From assembly GCF_049310885.1 (NCBI RefSeq), contig NZ_JBMDYO010000003.1, positions 62,001-126,000 on the forward strand: DNA of 64,000 nt, read 5' to 3'. The translations under genes were made by a program, and so were the position numbers. This DNA is from CAYZJV01 sp049310885. GTDB lineage: Bacteria; Spirochaetota; Spirochaetia; Sphaerochaetales; Sphaerochaetaceae. Positions within the stretch are counted from its first letter, which is position 1. The number at the start of each line of letters is the position of its first letter. Below are positions 8,951-17,672 of the stretch, in pieces. The notes beneath the pieces are model-generated. The model ran no database searches and had not been told where the DNA came from. It saw only the letters and a list, made by a program, of their open reading frames with translations.

Positions 8951-9898
8951 ATGTCAGAAAGTTTAAAAGATGGGCTGTACGCAAAAATCAAGACCAATCG
9001 TGGTGATATCGTATTGTCATTGCATTATCAGAAGGTCCCAATGACCGTTTCCAATTTTGTTGGATTGGCTGAGGGGTCTTTAAACCTGCTCAATCCAGGA
9101 AAACCATACTACAATGGTTTGAAATTCCATAGGGTAATTAACGATTTCATGGTTCAAACTGGTTGTCCACAGGGTACTGGTACCGGCGGCCCCGGATATA
9201 CATTCCCCGACGAATTTGATGCTGATCTGAAGCACACCGGCCCTGGAGTCCTCTCTATGGCCAATGCAGGACCAGGCACAAACGGTAGTCAGTTCTTTAT
9301 TACTCATGTCCCTACCCCATGGTTGGACGGGAAACATAGTGTTTTTGGTGCAGTCATAGAAGGGATGGACGTGGTTAATTCTATTGAACAAGGAGACAAG
9401 ATGGAGGCTGTCGAGATTCTCCGTATTGGAGAAGATGCCGAAGCCTTTACCGTTTCAAAAGAGAGCTTTTCCGAGGCCGTAGTTAAGGCTCAGGAGGCAG
9501 AATCTGGACGTTTGGAAGAACTGAAGAAAGCCTTGGATAAAGAATTGAAGAATCGTTGGCCAGATGCTAAGGTCACACACTCGGGTCTTCGTTATGTTGT
9601 AATAAAAGCCGGTGATGGAAAAAAGAGTCCTAAACAAGGTACCATGGTTACCGTCCACTATACAGGAACTTTGATGGATGGGCGGATGTTCGATAGCTCA
9701 GTAAAAAGAGGAGAACCTGCTCAATTCGCTGTCGGGCAAGTAATCGAAGGTTGGAATGAAGCTCTGGTAACGATGACGAAGGGTGAAAAAAGAACGTTGA
9801 TCATTCCTCCTGAATTAGGGTATGGAAAACAGGGATATCCAGGAGTGATTCCGCCTAATTCATATTTGATATTTGACGTAGAACTGTTGGACTTCTAA
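8951..9898 (+). CDS. Dual-family peptidyl-prolyl isomerase (cyclophilin-FKBP fusion)
   Basis: 315 residues joining two unrelated proline isomerase folds. The cyclophilin domain covers about residues 10-165, with FHRVI (59-63, catalytic Arg61), GSQFFIT (112-118) and Trp124/His129. A Lys/Glu-rich helical linker (about 170-205) leads to an FKBP domain (about 212-315) with VTVHYTGTL, FDSS, VIEGW and a YG-containing loop. No signal peptide is visible, so it is probably cytosolic. Dual-family immunophilins are a rare class reported in a few bacteria and protists. It is followed closely by radA and may be cotranscribed with it. Confidence 0.93.
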   Translation: MSESLKDGLYAKIKTNRGDIVLSLHYQKVPMTVSNFVGLAEGSLNLLNPGKPYYNGLKFHRVINDFMVQTGCPQGTGTGGPGYTFPDEFDADLKHTGPGVLSMANAGPGTNGSQFFITHVPTPWLDGKHSVFGAVIEGMDVVNSIEQGDKMEAVEILRIGEDAEAFTVSKESFSEAVVKAQEAESGRLEELKKALDKELKNRWPDAKVTHSGLRYVVIKAGDGKKSPKQGTMVTVHYTGTLMDGRMFDSSVKRGEPAQFAVGQVIEGWNEALVTMTKGEKRTLIIPPELGYGKQGYPGVIPPNSYLIFDVELLDF

Positions 9899-9904
9899 GG
9901 TATC

Positions 9905-11275
9905 ATGAAGGATAATACTACCCAATATATTTGCACTCAATGCGGCCGAGTCGAGAACAAATGGCTCGGTCGTTGTCCTGATTGCGGCTCATGGAATTCA
10001 TTTTCGGAAGAAGTAGTGAGAAAAACTGGAAAATCTGGTAAAATTGCATTAGTTAGCGATCCTAACAAAACGCAACCTATTACTTTGAAAGAAATTGAAG
10101 TAGAGTCTGATTTTCGGTATTCTTCTGGAATTTCTGAGTTTGATCGTGTATTGGGTGGCGGAATCATGCGTGGAGGAACTGTTCTGCTTGGGGGAGAACC
10201 GGGAATTGGCAAGTCCACATTAATGTTACAACTCTTGGGAGCAATCAAGAATAGACGAGTTCTCTATGTTTCTGGGGAGGAATCTCCAGGGCAGGTGAAA
10301 ACTCGTGCACAAAGGATTGGCGTCCCTCTTGATACGGTAACACTGTATAATGATACACGTCTCGAGCCTCTGTTGGGAGAAATGCATAAAAACCACTACG
10401 ATGTATTGGTGATAGACTCATTGCAGACGCTTTCAAGTAGTGAGATTCCCTCCGCACCTGGAAGCGTGAACCAAATGCGTATGTGTAGTATGGAATTGGT
10501 CGACTCTGCCAAACATGAGGGGTCTTCAATTTTCTTTATTGGACATATCACGAAAGAGGGGCAAATCGCAGGCCCTAAAGCTATTGAGCATATCGTGGAT
10601 ACCGTATTGTATTTCGAACTCGCTGGTTCTGGAGTACGTATAGTCAGGGCTGTTAAGAATAGATTTGGTTCAGTTGATGAGATCGGTATATTTCTCATGA
10701 CTGAAAAGGGTTTGGTTCCGGTCAAAGATCCGGCTGGATTCTTTATCAGCGAACGGAAATCTGGGAATTTACCTGCTGGTATTGCTTTTACGGCAGTACT
10801 TGAAGGAACTAGAACCTTTCTTGTGGAGATACAAGCTCTTACTGTTCCTGCAAAAAATGGTTACACAAGGGTCTATTCCGAACGTATCGATACCGCGCGT
10901 GTTACCCGTGTCAGTGCAGTCTTGGAACGTCATGCGAATGTCCAACTTTCTGACAAGGATATCTACGTGAATGTGGCTGGGGGAATCAAGTTGAGTGAAG
11001 TTTCTATCGAATTACCACTTGCCTTGGCACTTTATTCGGCTTCTACAGGTAAAGCGTTGCCACCTTCCCTCGTCTCCATGGGAGAGCTAAGCCTTGCTGG
11101 CGAAGTAAGGCCTGTGGGCTTTGGAGATAAGCGAATCAAGGGTTCTGTGGATATGGGGTTTTCAAAGATTCTTGCACCACGATCCATGCCCGTGAAGCAA
11201 AAAGCTTCGATATTTTATTGTGATCGTATTGATGAAGCTATCGCTACGATCGATAACATGGATAGTCGTAATTAG
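9905..11275 (+). CDS. radA: DNA repair protein RadA (Sms)
   Basis: A 456-residue RadA with all family parts. An N-terminal four-cysteine zinc finger (CTQCG, CPDCG) is followed by a RecA-like ATPase with Walker A GGEPGIGKST, the RadA-specific VKNRFGS motif, and a C-terminal Lon-protease-like domain (residues about 290-450) without proteolytic function. RadA promotes branch migration during recombinational repair. It starts seven bases after the isomerase gene. Confidence 0.96.
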   Translation: MKDNTTQYICTQCGRVENKWLGRCPDCGSWNSFSEEVVRKTGKSGKIALVSDPNKTQPITLKEIEVESDFRYSSGISEFDRVLGGGIMRGGTVLLGGEPGIGKSTLMLQLLGAIKNRRVLYVSGEESPGQVKTRAQRIGVPLDTVTLYNDTRLEPLLGEMHKNHYDVLVIDSLQTLSSSEIPSAPGSVNQMRMCSMELVDSAKHEGSSIFFIGHITKEGQIAGPKAIEHIVDTVLYFELAGSGVRIVRAVKNRFGSVDEIGIFLMTEKGLVPVKDPAGFFISERKSGNLPAGIAFTAVLEGTRTFLVEIQALTVPAKNGYTRVYSERIDTARVTRVSAVLERHANVQLSDKDIYVNVAGGIKLSEVSIELPLALALYSASTGKALPPSLVSMGELSLAGEVRPVGFGDKRIKGSVDMGFSKILAPRSMPVKQKASIFYCDRIDEAIATIDNMDSRN

Positions 11276-11378
11276 TAAGCCCTCCTAACTAATAAAAGCC
11301 GCCAGGAAGTAGCTAAAATGCATATTACTTTCCATAGAGCCACTATAAAGTATAATTAGTTAGCTATCCTTACTAATA

Positions 11379-12572
11379 CTAACCTAACTTACTGATCAGC
11401 AAAGGGAAAGCAATGAATGTCCCAATAGAGGCAAAAATGCTGGTAGTCATGAAGATAAAGAGAGCATGGATGATCCTGTTGGTGAACCATCCTTTGAAAC
11501 GCATGATGTCATCAGAGACATGTTCAAAATCGCGTACCCTTGGCTTTCTCATGGTTGCTTCCAGGATTCCAGCAACCATACCAACTCCAAGTGTGGGACT
11601 TAGCGCCGTTATAGGGGCTGCTGCCATCGATACGATTATGGTTATGGGGTGGGCTAGGGAAAGGATAGCAGCGATTCCGGTCAGTGAGGCGTTGAGGCCA
11701 AACCAATAGAGGAACATCTCAAGTCCTTGGTCCCATCCTGATCGTATGAACCCAGCGACAATTATTCCAAGCAGAGCAACGACGATTCCCCAGGAAAAAA
11801 TCTTTCCCGATTTTGATGCCGGGGGAACCTTCGTTATATGTTCCACGCTAGAGGAAACTTCCTTGCGGTCCAACTTCTCCATATGTGCAACAAGACCTGG
11901 AGCATGACCAGCTCCTACAACCGCAACAATTTTGGAACCTTCCGCCATATAGATGTTGGATGCCAAGTACTGGTCGCGTTCATCAATTAGGACCTTCTTT
12001 ATCGTAGGGAGTTCACTAGCCATCTCGTCTAGCATGGACTGAAGGACATTGGTCTCCTTTAATCGCTCAATTTCCTCATTGCTAATTTCCTCTTTTGAGA
12101 AGACAGCAGTAAGTAGGGAGGAAATGAGTTTGATCTTATTCCACCCATTGGAGAGTCGCCAAGCTCTCTTGAAAGTCACTTGGATCTCCCTATCGCAGAA
12201 GGAAAGGGGGATATTCCGTTCATTCGCCAAGGAGGCCGCTTGCATGATCTCATCTCCAGGAGATACACCCATCTGTTCCCCGAGTTTCTTCTGATAGGAA
12301 GAGAGTGCCATGTTGGCAAGCATCAAAAATCCCTTGTTCTCTTTGATGATTGTCTTGATATCTAGGCTTTCCCATCCTTGAGGTTCTGTCTTGGATTTGT
12401 ATCGACCGGTATCCAGTTCTACACAAATCCTATCGGGACCAATTTCATCGATCGTTTTGGAAACTTCATCCACACTGTCCCGCGATACATGGGCAGTTCC
12501 TATCAAGGTTATTTCTTTTCCGTTTGCACAAGTTATCCGTTGCATCGTATCGCTGATTCGTTCAATGGTCAC
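11379..12572 (-). CDS. TraB/PrgY-family membrane protein
   Basis: A 397-residue protein. The N-terminal TraB domain has conserved LIGTAHVSRDSVDEV, CVELDTGRY and VAVVGAGHAPGL, which supply the conserved Glu and two GxxH-type motifs of the TraB/GumN superfamily. The C-terminal 150 residues hold several hydrophobic segments (FSWGIVVALLGIIVAGFI, the alanine-rich AAPITAL stretch and IFASIGTFIAFPLLI), so it is an integral membrane protein. Family roles range from pheromone shutdown in enterococci to uncharacterised peptidase-like activity; the substrate here is unknown. No operon partner is apparent. Confidence 0.85.
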   Translation of the reverse strand: MTIERISDTMQRITCANGKEITLIGTAHVSRDSVDEVSKTIDEIGPDRICVELDTGRYKSKTEPQGWESLDIKTIIKENKGFLMLANMALSSYQKKLGEQMGVSPGDEIMQAASLANERNIPLSFCDREIQVTFKRAWRLSNGWNKIKLISSLLTAVFSKEEISNEEIERLKETNVLQSMLDEMASELPTIKKVLIDERDQYLASNIYMAEGSKIVAVVGAGHAPGLVAHMEKLDRKEVSSSVEHITKVPPASKSGKIFSWGIVVALLGIIVAGFIRSGWDQGLEMFLYWFGLNASLTGIAAILSLAHPITIIVSMAAAPITALSPTLGVGMVAGILEATMRKPRVRDFEHVSDDIMRFKGWFTNRIIHALFIFMTTSIFASIGTFIAFPLLISKLG

Positions 12573-12701
12573 CGTTATTCCTCCGAGATTTTACAAATAT
12601 ATCCATGTTGAGGCAAAGGTACAAGGACCAGAGGAAAGAAACCGGCATCAAGAAGGCCAACCTTGCTTGAGCAACTTTTTTGTTTCGGCTAATGTTGCTA
12701 T

Positions 12702-13622
12702 ATGCAGACACTATGGTATCTCACCCAGTTGTTTCTTAGTTTAGCTTTCGGTGCGATTGTCGCGCACGGAATAGGAAAGTCACGTCTCCATAGAGGCACA
12801 GCACTCTCTTTGGATGTCATCCTCTATTCACTGCTTTTCCTCATGGGAGTAAATACGGCGAGTATTGATGATATCGAAAACCAGATTATGCGTATGGGGT
12901 TCGATGCCCTGGTTTCGACTGTCTTGGTCACCTTAGGCTGCATTGTATCCGCAAGCGTGTTAGGAATGCTTCTATCGCGTAGGGTAAGCTCCTCTCAACA
13001 TGCACGGCAACAGATTACTTGGAGACGTTTGAAGACACCTCTACTTATGATCGCAATCGTGGTGGCAGGAATAGTCTTATCTTCTCTTACCGATCTTTTC
13101 GTATGGTACGACAGTTCAATGATCACTATTGTCCTCTACATCCTTCTCTTTCTTGTGGGAATGCAGATGGTCCAACATGAGGTCGATCTCCTCTCACTTG
13201 TCAAATCGCCTCTCATGCTCCTTTTGCCCGTATCGACTATCGTGGGAACGTATCTAGGTGCATTGGCGATACCACTGTTGACATCCTATTCATTACGAGA
13301 GGCACTTACCCTGGTGTCCGGTTTTGGGTGGTACTCTCTTTCAGGTGTTCTCATAAGCGGTCTAGGAGATCCCCAACTGGGAGCAGTATCATTCCTCAGC
13401 AATCTCTTCAGAGAATCTCTCGCATTCATTTTGATCCCATTGTTGGCAACACTATCACGGACCTCTTTCTCAGCGGTCAGTATCGCCGGTGCTACCAGTA
13501 TGGATGTTACCCTTCCGCTACTTAAAAAGAGCTTAGGTGAAACGGTGGTTCCGCTGGCTATTGCCCATGGGGTGGCTATGACTCTCGTTGCACCTTTTCT
13601 TATTCCTCTTTGGTATGGATAG
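12702..13622 (+). CDS. lysO: Lysine exporter LysO family protein
   Basis: A 306-residue, very hydrophobic protein with about eight membrane segments. It matches the LysO (YbjE, DUF340) family in FLMGVNTASID near the N-terminus, LLFLVGMQM in the middle and the hallmark SGFGWYSLSGVL followed by GATSMDVTLPLL. LysO exports L-lysine and toxic analogues in E. coli. No Shine-Dalgarno sequence is seen before the ATG. A weak hairpin with a T-run (about 12662-12680) lies just upstream; I do not recognise a lysine riboswitch there. Its 3' end overlaps a minus-strand gene by 23 bases. Confidence 0.9.
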   Translation: MQTLWYLTQLFLSLAFGAIVAHGIGKSRLHRGTALSLDVILYSLLFLMGVNTASIDDIENQIMRMGFDALVSTVLVTLGCIVSASVLGMLLSRRVSSSQHARQQITWRRLKTPLLMIAIVVAGIVLSSLTDLFVWYDSSMITIVLYILLFLVGMQMVQHEVDLLSLVKSPLMLLLPVSTIVGTYLGALAIPLLTSYSLREALTLVSGFGWYSLSGVLISGLGDPQLGAVSFLSNLFRESLAFILIPLLATLSRTSFSAVSIAGATSMDVTLPLLKKSLGETVVPLAIAHGVAMTLVAPFLIPLWYG

Positions 13623-14049
13623 GGGCAAAAAATTGTATAGCTACAGTGAAAAGGCCCTCTTTATAGAGGCGAATGAAAAGAACAGACTTCCGCTCTTCAT
13701 TGAAATCCAAGGATATGGCGAATCTGTTGAGAGTTGGCATGAGGGCTTCGCCATCAGATGGAGGAAAGGGTAATTGCTGAAACAGATAGGTCCCTGCTGG
13801 GATAGATTGTACAATTTCGGCATCGTCTCCCACTGGGTTGTAGAAGCCAGAAATACTGTTGACGATACAGATTTCATCGGTCATGATTGCTTCGCAAGAT
13901 ATACATCCTTCCGAGCCAACAGGAAGGGTCTCCAATAGGGTCCACAATCTGTTGAAAGTCGTTTGGCAAGACTTTTCTGGAGACGGAAGCTCTCTGGTAT
14001 ATGAAATATTTTGATGAAGATTCAGTTTCATTTGATTTGCTTGGTTCAT
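13600..14049 (-). CDS. Hypothetical protein
   Basis: A frame of 149 residues from ATG 14049; a later Met at 14031 is also possible. I do not recognise the family. No signal peptide or membrane segment is evident. It has two close cysteines (EGCISCEA), and a C-terminal region predicted to be beta-rich (KSVLFIRLYKEGLFTVAIQFF). It overlaps the 3' end of lysO and diverges from the YgjP gene, whose GTG start lies only 14 bases away. The frame is open across the gap between two solid genes, which supports its being real. Confidence 0.55.
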   Translation of the reverse strand: MNQANQMKLNLHQNISYTRELPSPEKSCQTTFNRLWTLLETLPVGSEGCISCEAIMTDEICIVNSISGFYNPVGDDAEIVQSIPAGTYLFQQLPFPPSDGEALMPTLNRFAISLDFNEERKSVLFIRLYKEGLFTVAIQFFAPIHTKEE

Positions 14050-14062
14050 AGGAAATAGTGTA

Positions 14063-14779
14063 GTGAAATCAGAGCCTAAAGTACAGTATAGAGTCATTCG
14101 CAGCAAGCGAAGGCGGAGAATTGCACTACGAATCACCGATACCGGTGATGTGCTAGCATGTGCACCTTATAAGGTATCAGGTGAGACAATCCGGCAGTTT
14201 GTAGAAACTCATACCCTTTGGATCGAACAGAAACTCCAGCATTTGGATCAGCTGCCCAGATCACACGGGCCACACACCTACGAAGACAAAGATGTTTTCT
14301 ACTTTATGGAAGAGCGTTTGGAATTGAAGATAATCTATGGAAAGATTAAGAAGACAACGTGTTCCCGTCAAGGAGATAAGCTGGTTGTTCATGCATCTTC
14401 CCGGGCAACACCTGTAGCAATAAGACGCGCAATCATATCCTGGTATCGTGAAGAGGGACTTCACCTTTATGAAGGACTTGTAGCTAACTGGCTTGCTGAA
14501 ATAGGTTCTACGAAATTCAAACGACCAATTCTAGTAGATATGGCCAACTTCCCAAAAAGATGGGGTAGCTGTTCCCAAAAGGGTGAACTTCGTTTCGCTT
14601 TGAGGTCATTGCTTCTTCCACGTCCTATTGTCGATTACCTTGCACTCCACGAAGTCGCACACCTTCTGCATTTCAACCATGGAGCCGAATTCAAGCAACT
14701 GTTAGATCTCCATATGCCAAACTGGAGGGAGCGGCAGAAGGAGATGAACAGACTTCGGCTTCGGGCTGAGGCTCTATGA
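14063..14779 (+). CDS. YgjP/DUF45-type metallopeptidase
   Basis: A 238-residue protein with the zinc-protease signature HEVAHLLHFNHG (HExxH plus a further His) near residue 195, preceded by the RWGSC motif (FPKRWGSCSQKGELRF) typical of the YgjP/WLM family. The basic N-terminus RSKRRRRIALRI is common in this family. Starts at GTG 14063 with AGGA about ten bases upstream. The substrate is unknown. No signal peptide, so probably cytosolic. Confidence 0.88.
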   Translation: MKSEPKVQYRVIRSKRRRRIALRITDTGDVLACAPYKVSGETIRQFVETHTLWIEQKLQHLDQLPRSHGPHTYEDKDVFYFMEERLELKIIYGKIKKTTCSRQGDKLVVHASSRATPVAIRRAIISWYREEGLHLYEGLVANWLAEIGSTKFKRPILVDMANFPKRWGSCSQKGELRFALRSLLLPRPIVDYLALHEVAHLLHFNHGAEFKQLLDLHMPNWRERQKEMNRLRLRAEAL

Positions 14780-14836
14780 AATCTACCAAGATGTAGTGAT
14801 TTGTGGTATAACTGAGTTATATTCGTAGGAGGAAAT

Positions 14837-16051
14837 ATGAAACCCGATGTCTTGGTTCCCGGAATACACCGCGTATATGCCCGTATTGGTAGCAGGGATT
14901 TGTTTGAAGGTATATGGCCTATCGAACATGGCGTTTTGCTCAATTCCTATGTTGTCCAAGGTTCGAAAGCCACCGCATTCATTGATCTTGTGAAGGACTG
15001 GGAAGGTGCTGTGGGTGAGGTAGAGAGTCAGTTGGAGAGTCTCGGTCTTAACTTTTCAGATATCGATTATCTCGTGCTCAACCATATGGAACCCGACCAC
15101 ACTGGTTCTTTGGGGGCTTTGTGCAAGAAGAATCCCAATATGAAGATTCTCTGCACGAAAAAGGCTGTTCCCCTGGTGGAGGCTTTCTATGACGTACGAG
15201 ATAATGTACAAGCTGTGGCTTCTGGAGAGAGTATCGATCTAGGTGGTAAAACTCTTGTTTTCGAGGAGACTCCGAATATTCACTGGCCAGAGACTATGAT
15301 GACCTATGTCCCTGAGGATGGGATTCTCTTCTCCTGTGATGCGTTTGGCTCTTTTGGCCAATACGACCATTGTTTCGATGATGAATTGACAGAGGCCGAG
15401 TGGGAACTTCTGATTCCTGAGACCGAACGTTATTATGCCAATATCGTCTCTTCCTTCAGTCAGTTCGTGACACGTGGTATCCAAAAGTTGGCTGACTTGG
15501 AAATCAAGATGGTAGCTCCAAGTCATGGTATCGTCTGGCGTAAAGAGCCTTTTCGGGTAATTAATCATTATAGCCGACTTGCTGAATATATGAATGGGCC
15601 GGCCGAACCCGAAATTACTTTTGTCTGGAGTAGTATGTATGGAAATACGGCAGCCTTGGTTCCAATAATCAAGGAGGCTATTGAGGAGGAGGGTGTGAAA
15701 GTCCATCTCCATGAGGTTCCAAAAGAACATGCTTCCCATGTACTGGCTTCCGCTTGGCGCTCTAGTGGTCTTGTAATCGGAATGCCAACCTATGAATATC
15801 GTATGTTCCCCCCTATGTATCATATTCTCGATGTACTTGACCGTAGCCATGTGAACAATAGGAAAGTGATGCGTTTCGGTTCCTTCGGCTGGTCTGGTGG
15901 TGCACAGAAACAATTTGATCCAATCGTTCAGGCGCTAAAATGGGATTGCCTAGGGGTCGTGGAGTACCAAGGTGCACCTTCCAATGAGGATAAGAAAAAA
16001 GCTATCGAGGTCGCCAAAGCTCTTGCGGCAAGTGTTAAAGAGTGGAAGTGA
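14837..16051 (+). CDS. Flavodiiron protein (FprA-type)
   Basis: A 404-residue A-type flavoprotein that reduces O2 to water or NO to N2O. The metallo-beta-lactamase-like domain (about 1-250) has the diiron ligand motif NHMEPDHTG (H-x-E-x-D-H), with later ligands in CDAFGSFG and SHGIVWR. The flavodoxin domain (about 260-400) begins FVWSSMYGNTAAL, the FMN phosphate loop, and has FGSFGWSGGA. GGAGG precedes the ATG. It stands alone, consistent with an oxygen-defence role in an anaerobe. Confidence 0.95.
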   Translation: MKPDVLVPGIHRVYARIGSRDLFEGIWPIEHGVLLNSYVVQGSKATAFIDLVKDWEGAVGEVESQLESLGLNFSDIDYLVLNHMEPDHTGSLGALCKKNPNMKILCTKKAVPLVEAFYDVRDNVQAVASGESIDLGGKTLVFEETPNIHWPETMMTYVPEDGILFSCDAFGSFGQYDHCFDDELTEAEWELLIPETERYYANIVSSFSQFVTRGIQKLADLEIKMVAPSHGIVWRKEPFRVINHYSRLAEYMNGPAEPEITFVWSSMYGNTAALVPIIKEAIEEEGVKVHLHEVPKEHASHVLASAWRSSGLVIGMPTYEYRMFPPMYHILDVLDRSHVNNRKVMRFGSFGWSGGAQKQFDPIVQALKWDCLGVVEYQGAPSNEDKKKAIEVAKALAASVKEWK

Positions 16052-16172
16052 GAATAATTTCCTAGGGGAGGGGGAGAAGCCTCTCCCTCGGCCTTGTCGG
16101 CTTTACGCCCCCTGCTTTTCCGGCTCCCCTACGGTTTGCCGGTCGGGGGCTACCGATGCAGACCTACCCTCT
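16052..16172. repeat. GC-rich intergenic element
   Basis: This gap is far more GC-rich than its surroundings, with G-runs then C-runs (GGGAGGGGGAGAAGCCTCTC, about 16065-16084) and further CCCCC/GGGGG tracts that can pair. It lies between two convergent genes and may act as a terminator, though no T-tract is seen. It shares a G-run followed by GAAGCCTC with the GC-rich segment in the origin gap, suggesting a dispersed element. Confidence 0.4.
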
Positions 16173-17651
16173 CTAAGAAATGGTAGGGCAGAGATGTCTC
16201 AGGAACTGGGCTATCTTGGCTGTTGAAGAAATTGAAACCCTTTCCTTGGTTGAATGGACATCTTCAAGGTCCGGACCGAGAGAGACCGAATCCATTCCTG
16301 GTACCAGAGAGTTAATTATTCCACATTCGAGTCCAGCATGGATTGCCGTGACCTCAGCTGGGTTACCCATTTTTTCTTTCCATGCTTGAGCGCAAAATTT
16401 TGCCAAAGGTAAATCGGGATTAGGCGTCCATGCCGGATACGGATTTTCGAGTTTGCAGGTTGCTCCAGCTGTTTCAAAAGCCAAGATTGCTTTCTTAGCA
16501 ACCATATCTCGGCTAGACATGAGAGAGGATCTATGACTCGTTATAAGGGTAAAGGCATTCTCTGTAGTTCTTATTACCGCAAGATTGCTCGAAGTTTCTA
16601 CGATTCCTTCAATTCTCTGACTCATACGTTCTACGCCATGAGGAGCAAGGAAAAGTGCATTGATCATAGTTATAGACGTTTCCAAAGATGGGGCAGAAAC
16701 AACTGCCTTTGTTGTAGTTTCCATAGTGACACGAAGATCTGGGTCTGATTGGGAAAATTCATTTTTAAGGTCTTCATATATAGTCTTTACTATGATTTTT
16801 GCCTTATCTTCCAAATTTGAGGGTATTGTTATGGTCGCTGTACAAGAGCTTGGAATGACATTTCTCTTTGTCCCTCCCTCGATAGAGGCAAGCCGAATAG
16901 GCATTTCATCGGCAATATTGCGAAGGACTCTGGCCATGGATGTGATTGCGTTTGCTCGTTGTTTGTGTATCTCCCCTCCGCTATGGCCTCCTCTCAAGTT
17001 ATCAACTGTTATGGAAACAGCCCTATCATCACCTGAAACAGGTGTTGTCTCAAATGGGACCGATCCCCGAACTTCTACTCCTCCAGCACATCCGATATAG
17101 AAAACACCCTCTTCTTCACTATCTAGATTGAGCATTTTTCTACTCTTGATCAATGATGCATCCAGACCAAAAGCCCCCTCCAGACCAGTCTCTTCCGAAG
17201 TAGTAAATATGGCTTCAAGTGGTCCATGCTCAGCCTGAGGATCCGAAAGCAGGTCTAGAATAAGGGCGATCGCTATACCATTATCAGCACCAAGTGTAGT
17301 TCCTTTTGCGGTAATCCAATCCCCTTCTCGAAGAAGGGTAATGGGGTCTTTGGCAAAGTCATGCTCAACTCCAACGTCCTTTACACATACCATGTCCATA
17401 TGACCTTGGAGAGCCAATGAGGGAATACCCTCCATTCCTTTTGTCGCAGGAGTCTGTATAATGACATTGCCTACGTTGTCTACGTGGTAGGAGAATTCAT
17501 GATCCTTTGCAAAGTCAATAAGATATTGACGCACCCCATCTTCATTTCCTGACTCCCTTGGAATTCTGGAGATGTCAAGGAAATAGTTCCAAAGGGAATC
17601 TGGTTGCAGTCCTGAAATGGCTTTTTCAGATAGTGTTGTGGATGCTGGCAT
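16173..17651 (-). CDS. pepD: Aminoacyl-histidine dipeptidase (M20 family, PepD)
   Basis: A 492-residue M20 metallopeptidase. Zinc-site motifs are LQGHMDMVCV (His ligand and catalytic Asp), GTTLGADNGIA (bridging Asp) and TTSEETGLEGA (catalytic Glu and ligand Glu), in family order in the first third. A dimerisation lid lies in the middle and IHAGLECG near the C-terminus. It hydrolyses a broad range of dipeptides in the cytosol. GGAGG precedes the start. It is followed on the same strand by no close gene, while nagA lies just upstream. Confidence 0.94.
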   Translation of the reverse strand: MPASTTLSEKAISGLQPDSLWNYFLDISRIPRESGNEDGVRQYLIDFAKDHEFSYHVDNVGNVIIQTPATKGMEGIPSLALQGHMDMVCVKDVGVEHDFAKDPITLLREGDWITAKGTTLGADNGIAIALILDLLSDPQAEHGPLEAIFTTSEETGLEGAFGLDASLIKSRKMLNLDSEEEGVFYIGCAGGVEVRGSVPFETTPVSGDDRAVSITVDNLRGGHSGGEIHKQRANAITSMARVLRNIADEMPIRLASIEGGTKRNVIPSSCTATITIPSNLEDKAKIIVKTIYEDLKNEFSQSDPDLRVTMETTTKAVVSAPSLETSITMINALFLAPHGVERMSQRIEGIVETSSNLAVIRTTENAFTLITSHRSSLMSSRDMVAKKAILAFETAGATCKLENPYPAWTPNPDLPLAKFCAQAWKEKMGNPAEVTAIHAGLECGIINSLVPGMDSVSLGPDLEDVHSTKERVSISSTAKIAQFLRHLCPTIS

Positions 17652-17672
17652 GTACTCCTCCTAGGGGCTGTT

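Noticed and set aside
12640..12701. Possible lysine riboswitch before lysO
   Set aside because: The gap is too short and I see none of the conserved junction motifs; only a weak hairpin with a T-run.
15239..15913. 224-codon minus-strand open frame
   Set aside because: Antisense to the flavodiiron gene, whose diiron and FMN motifs are intact.
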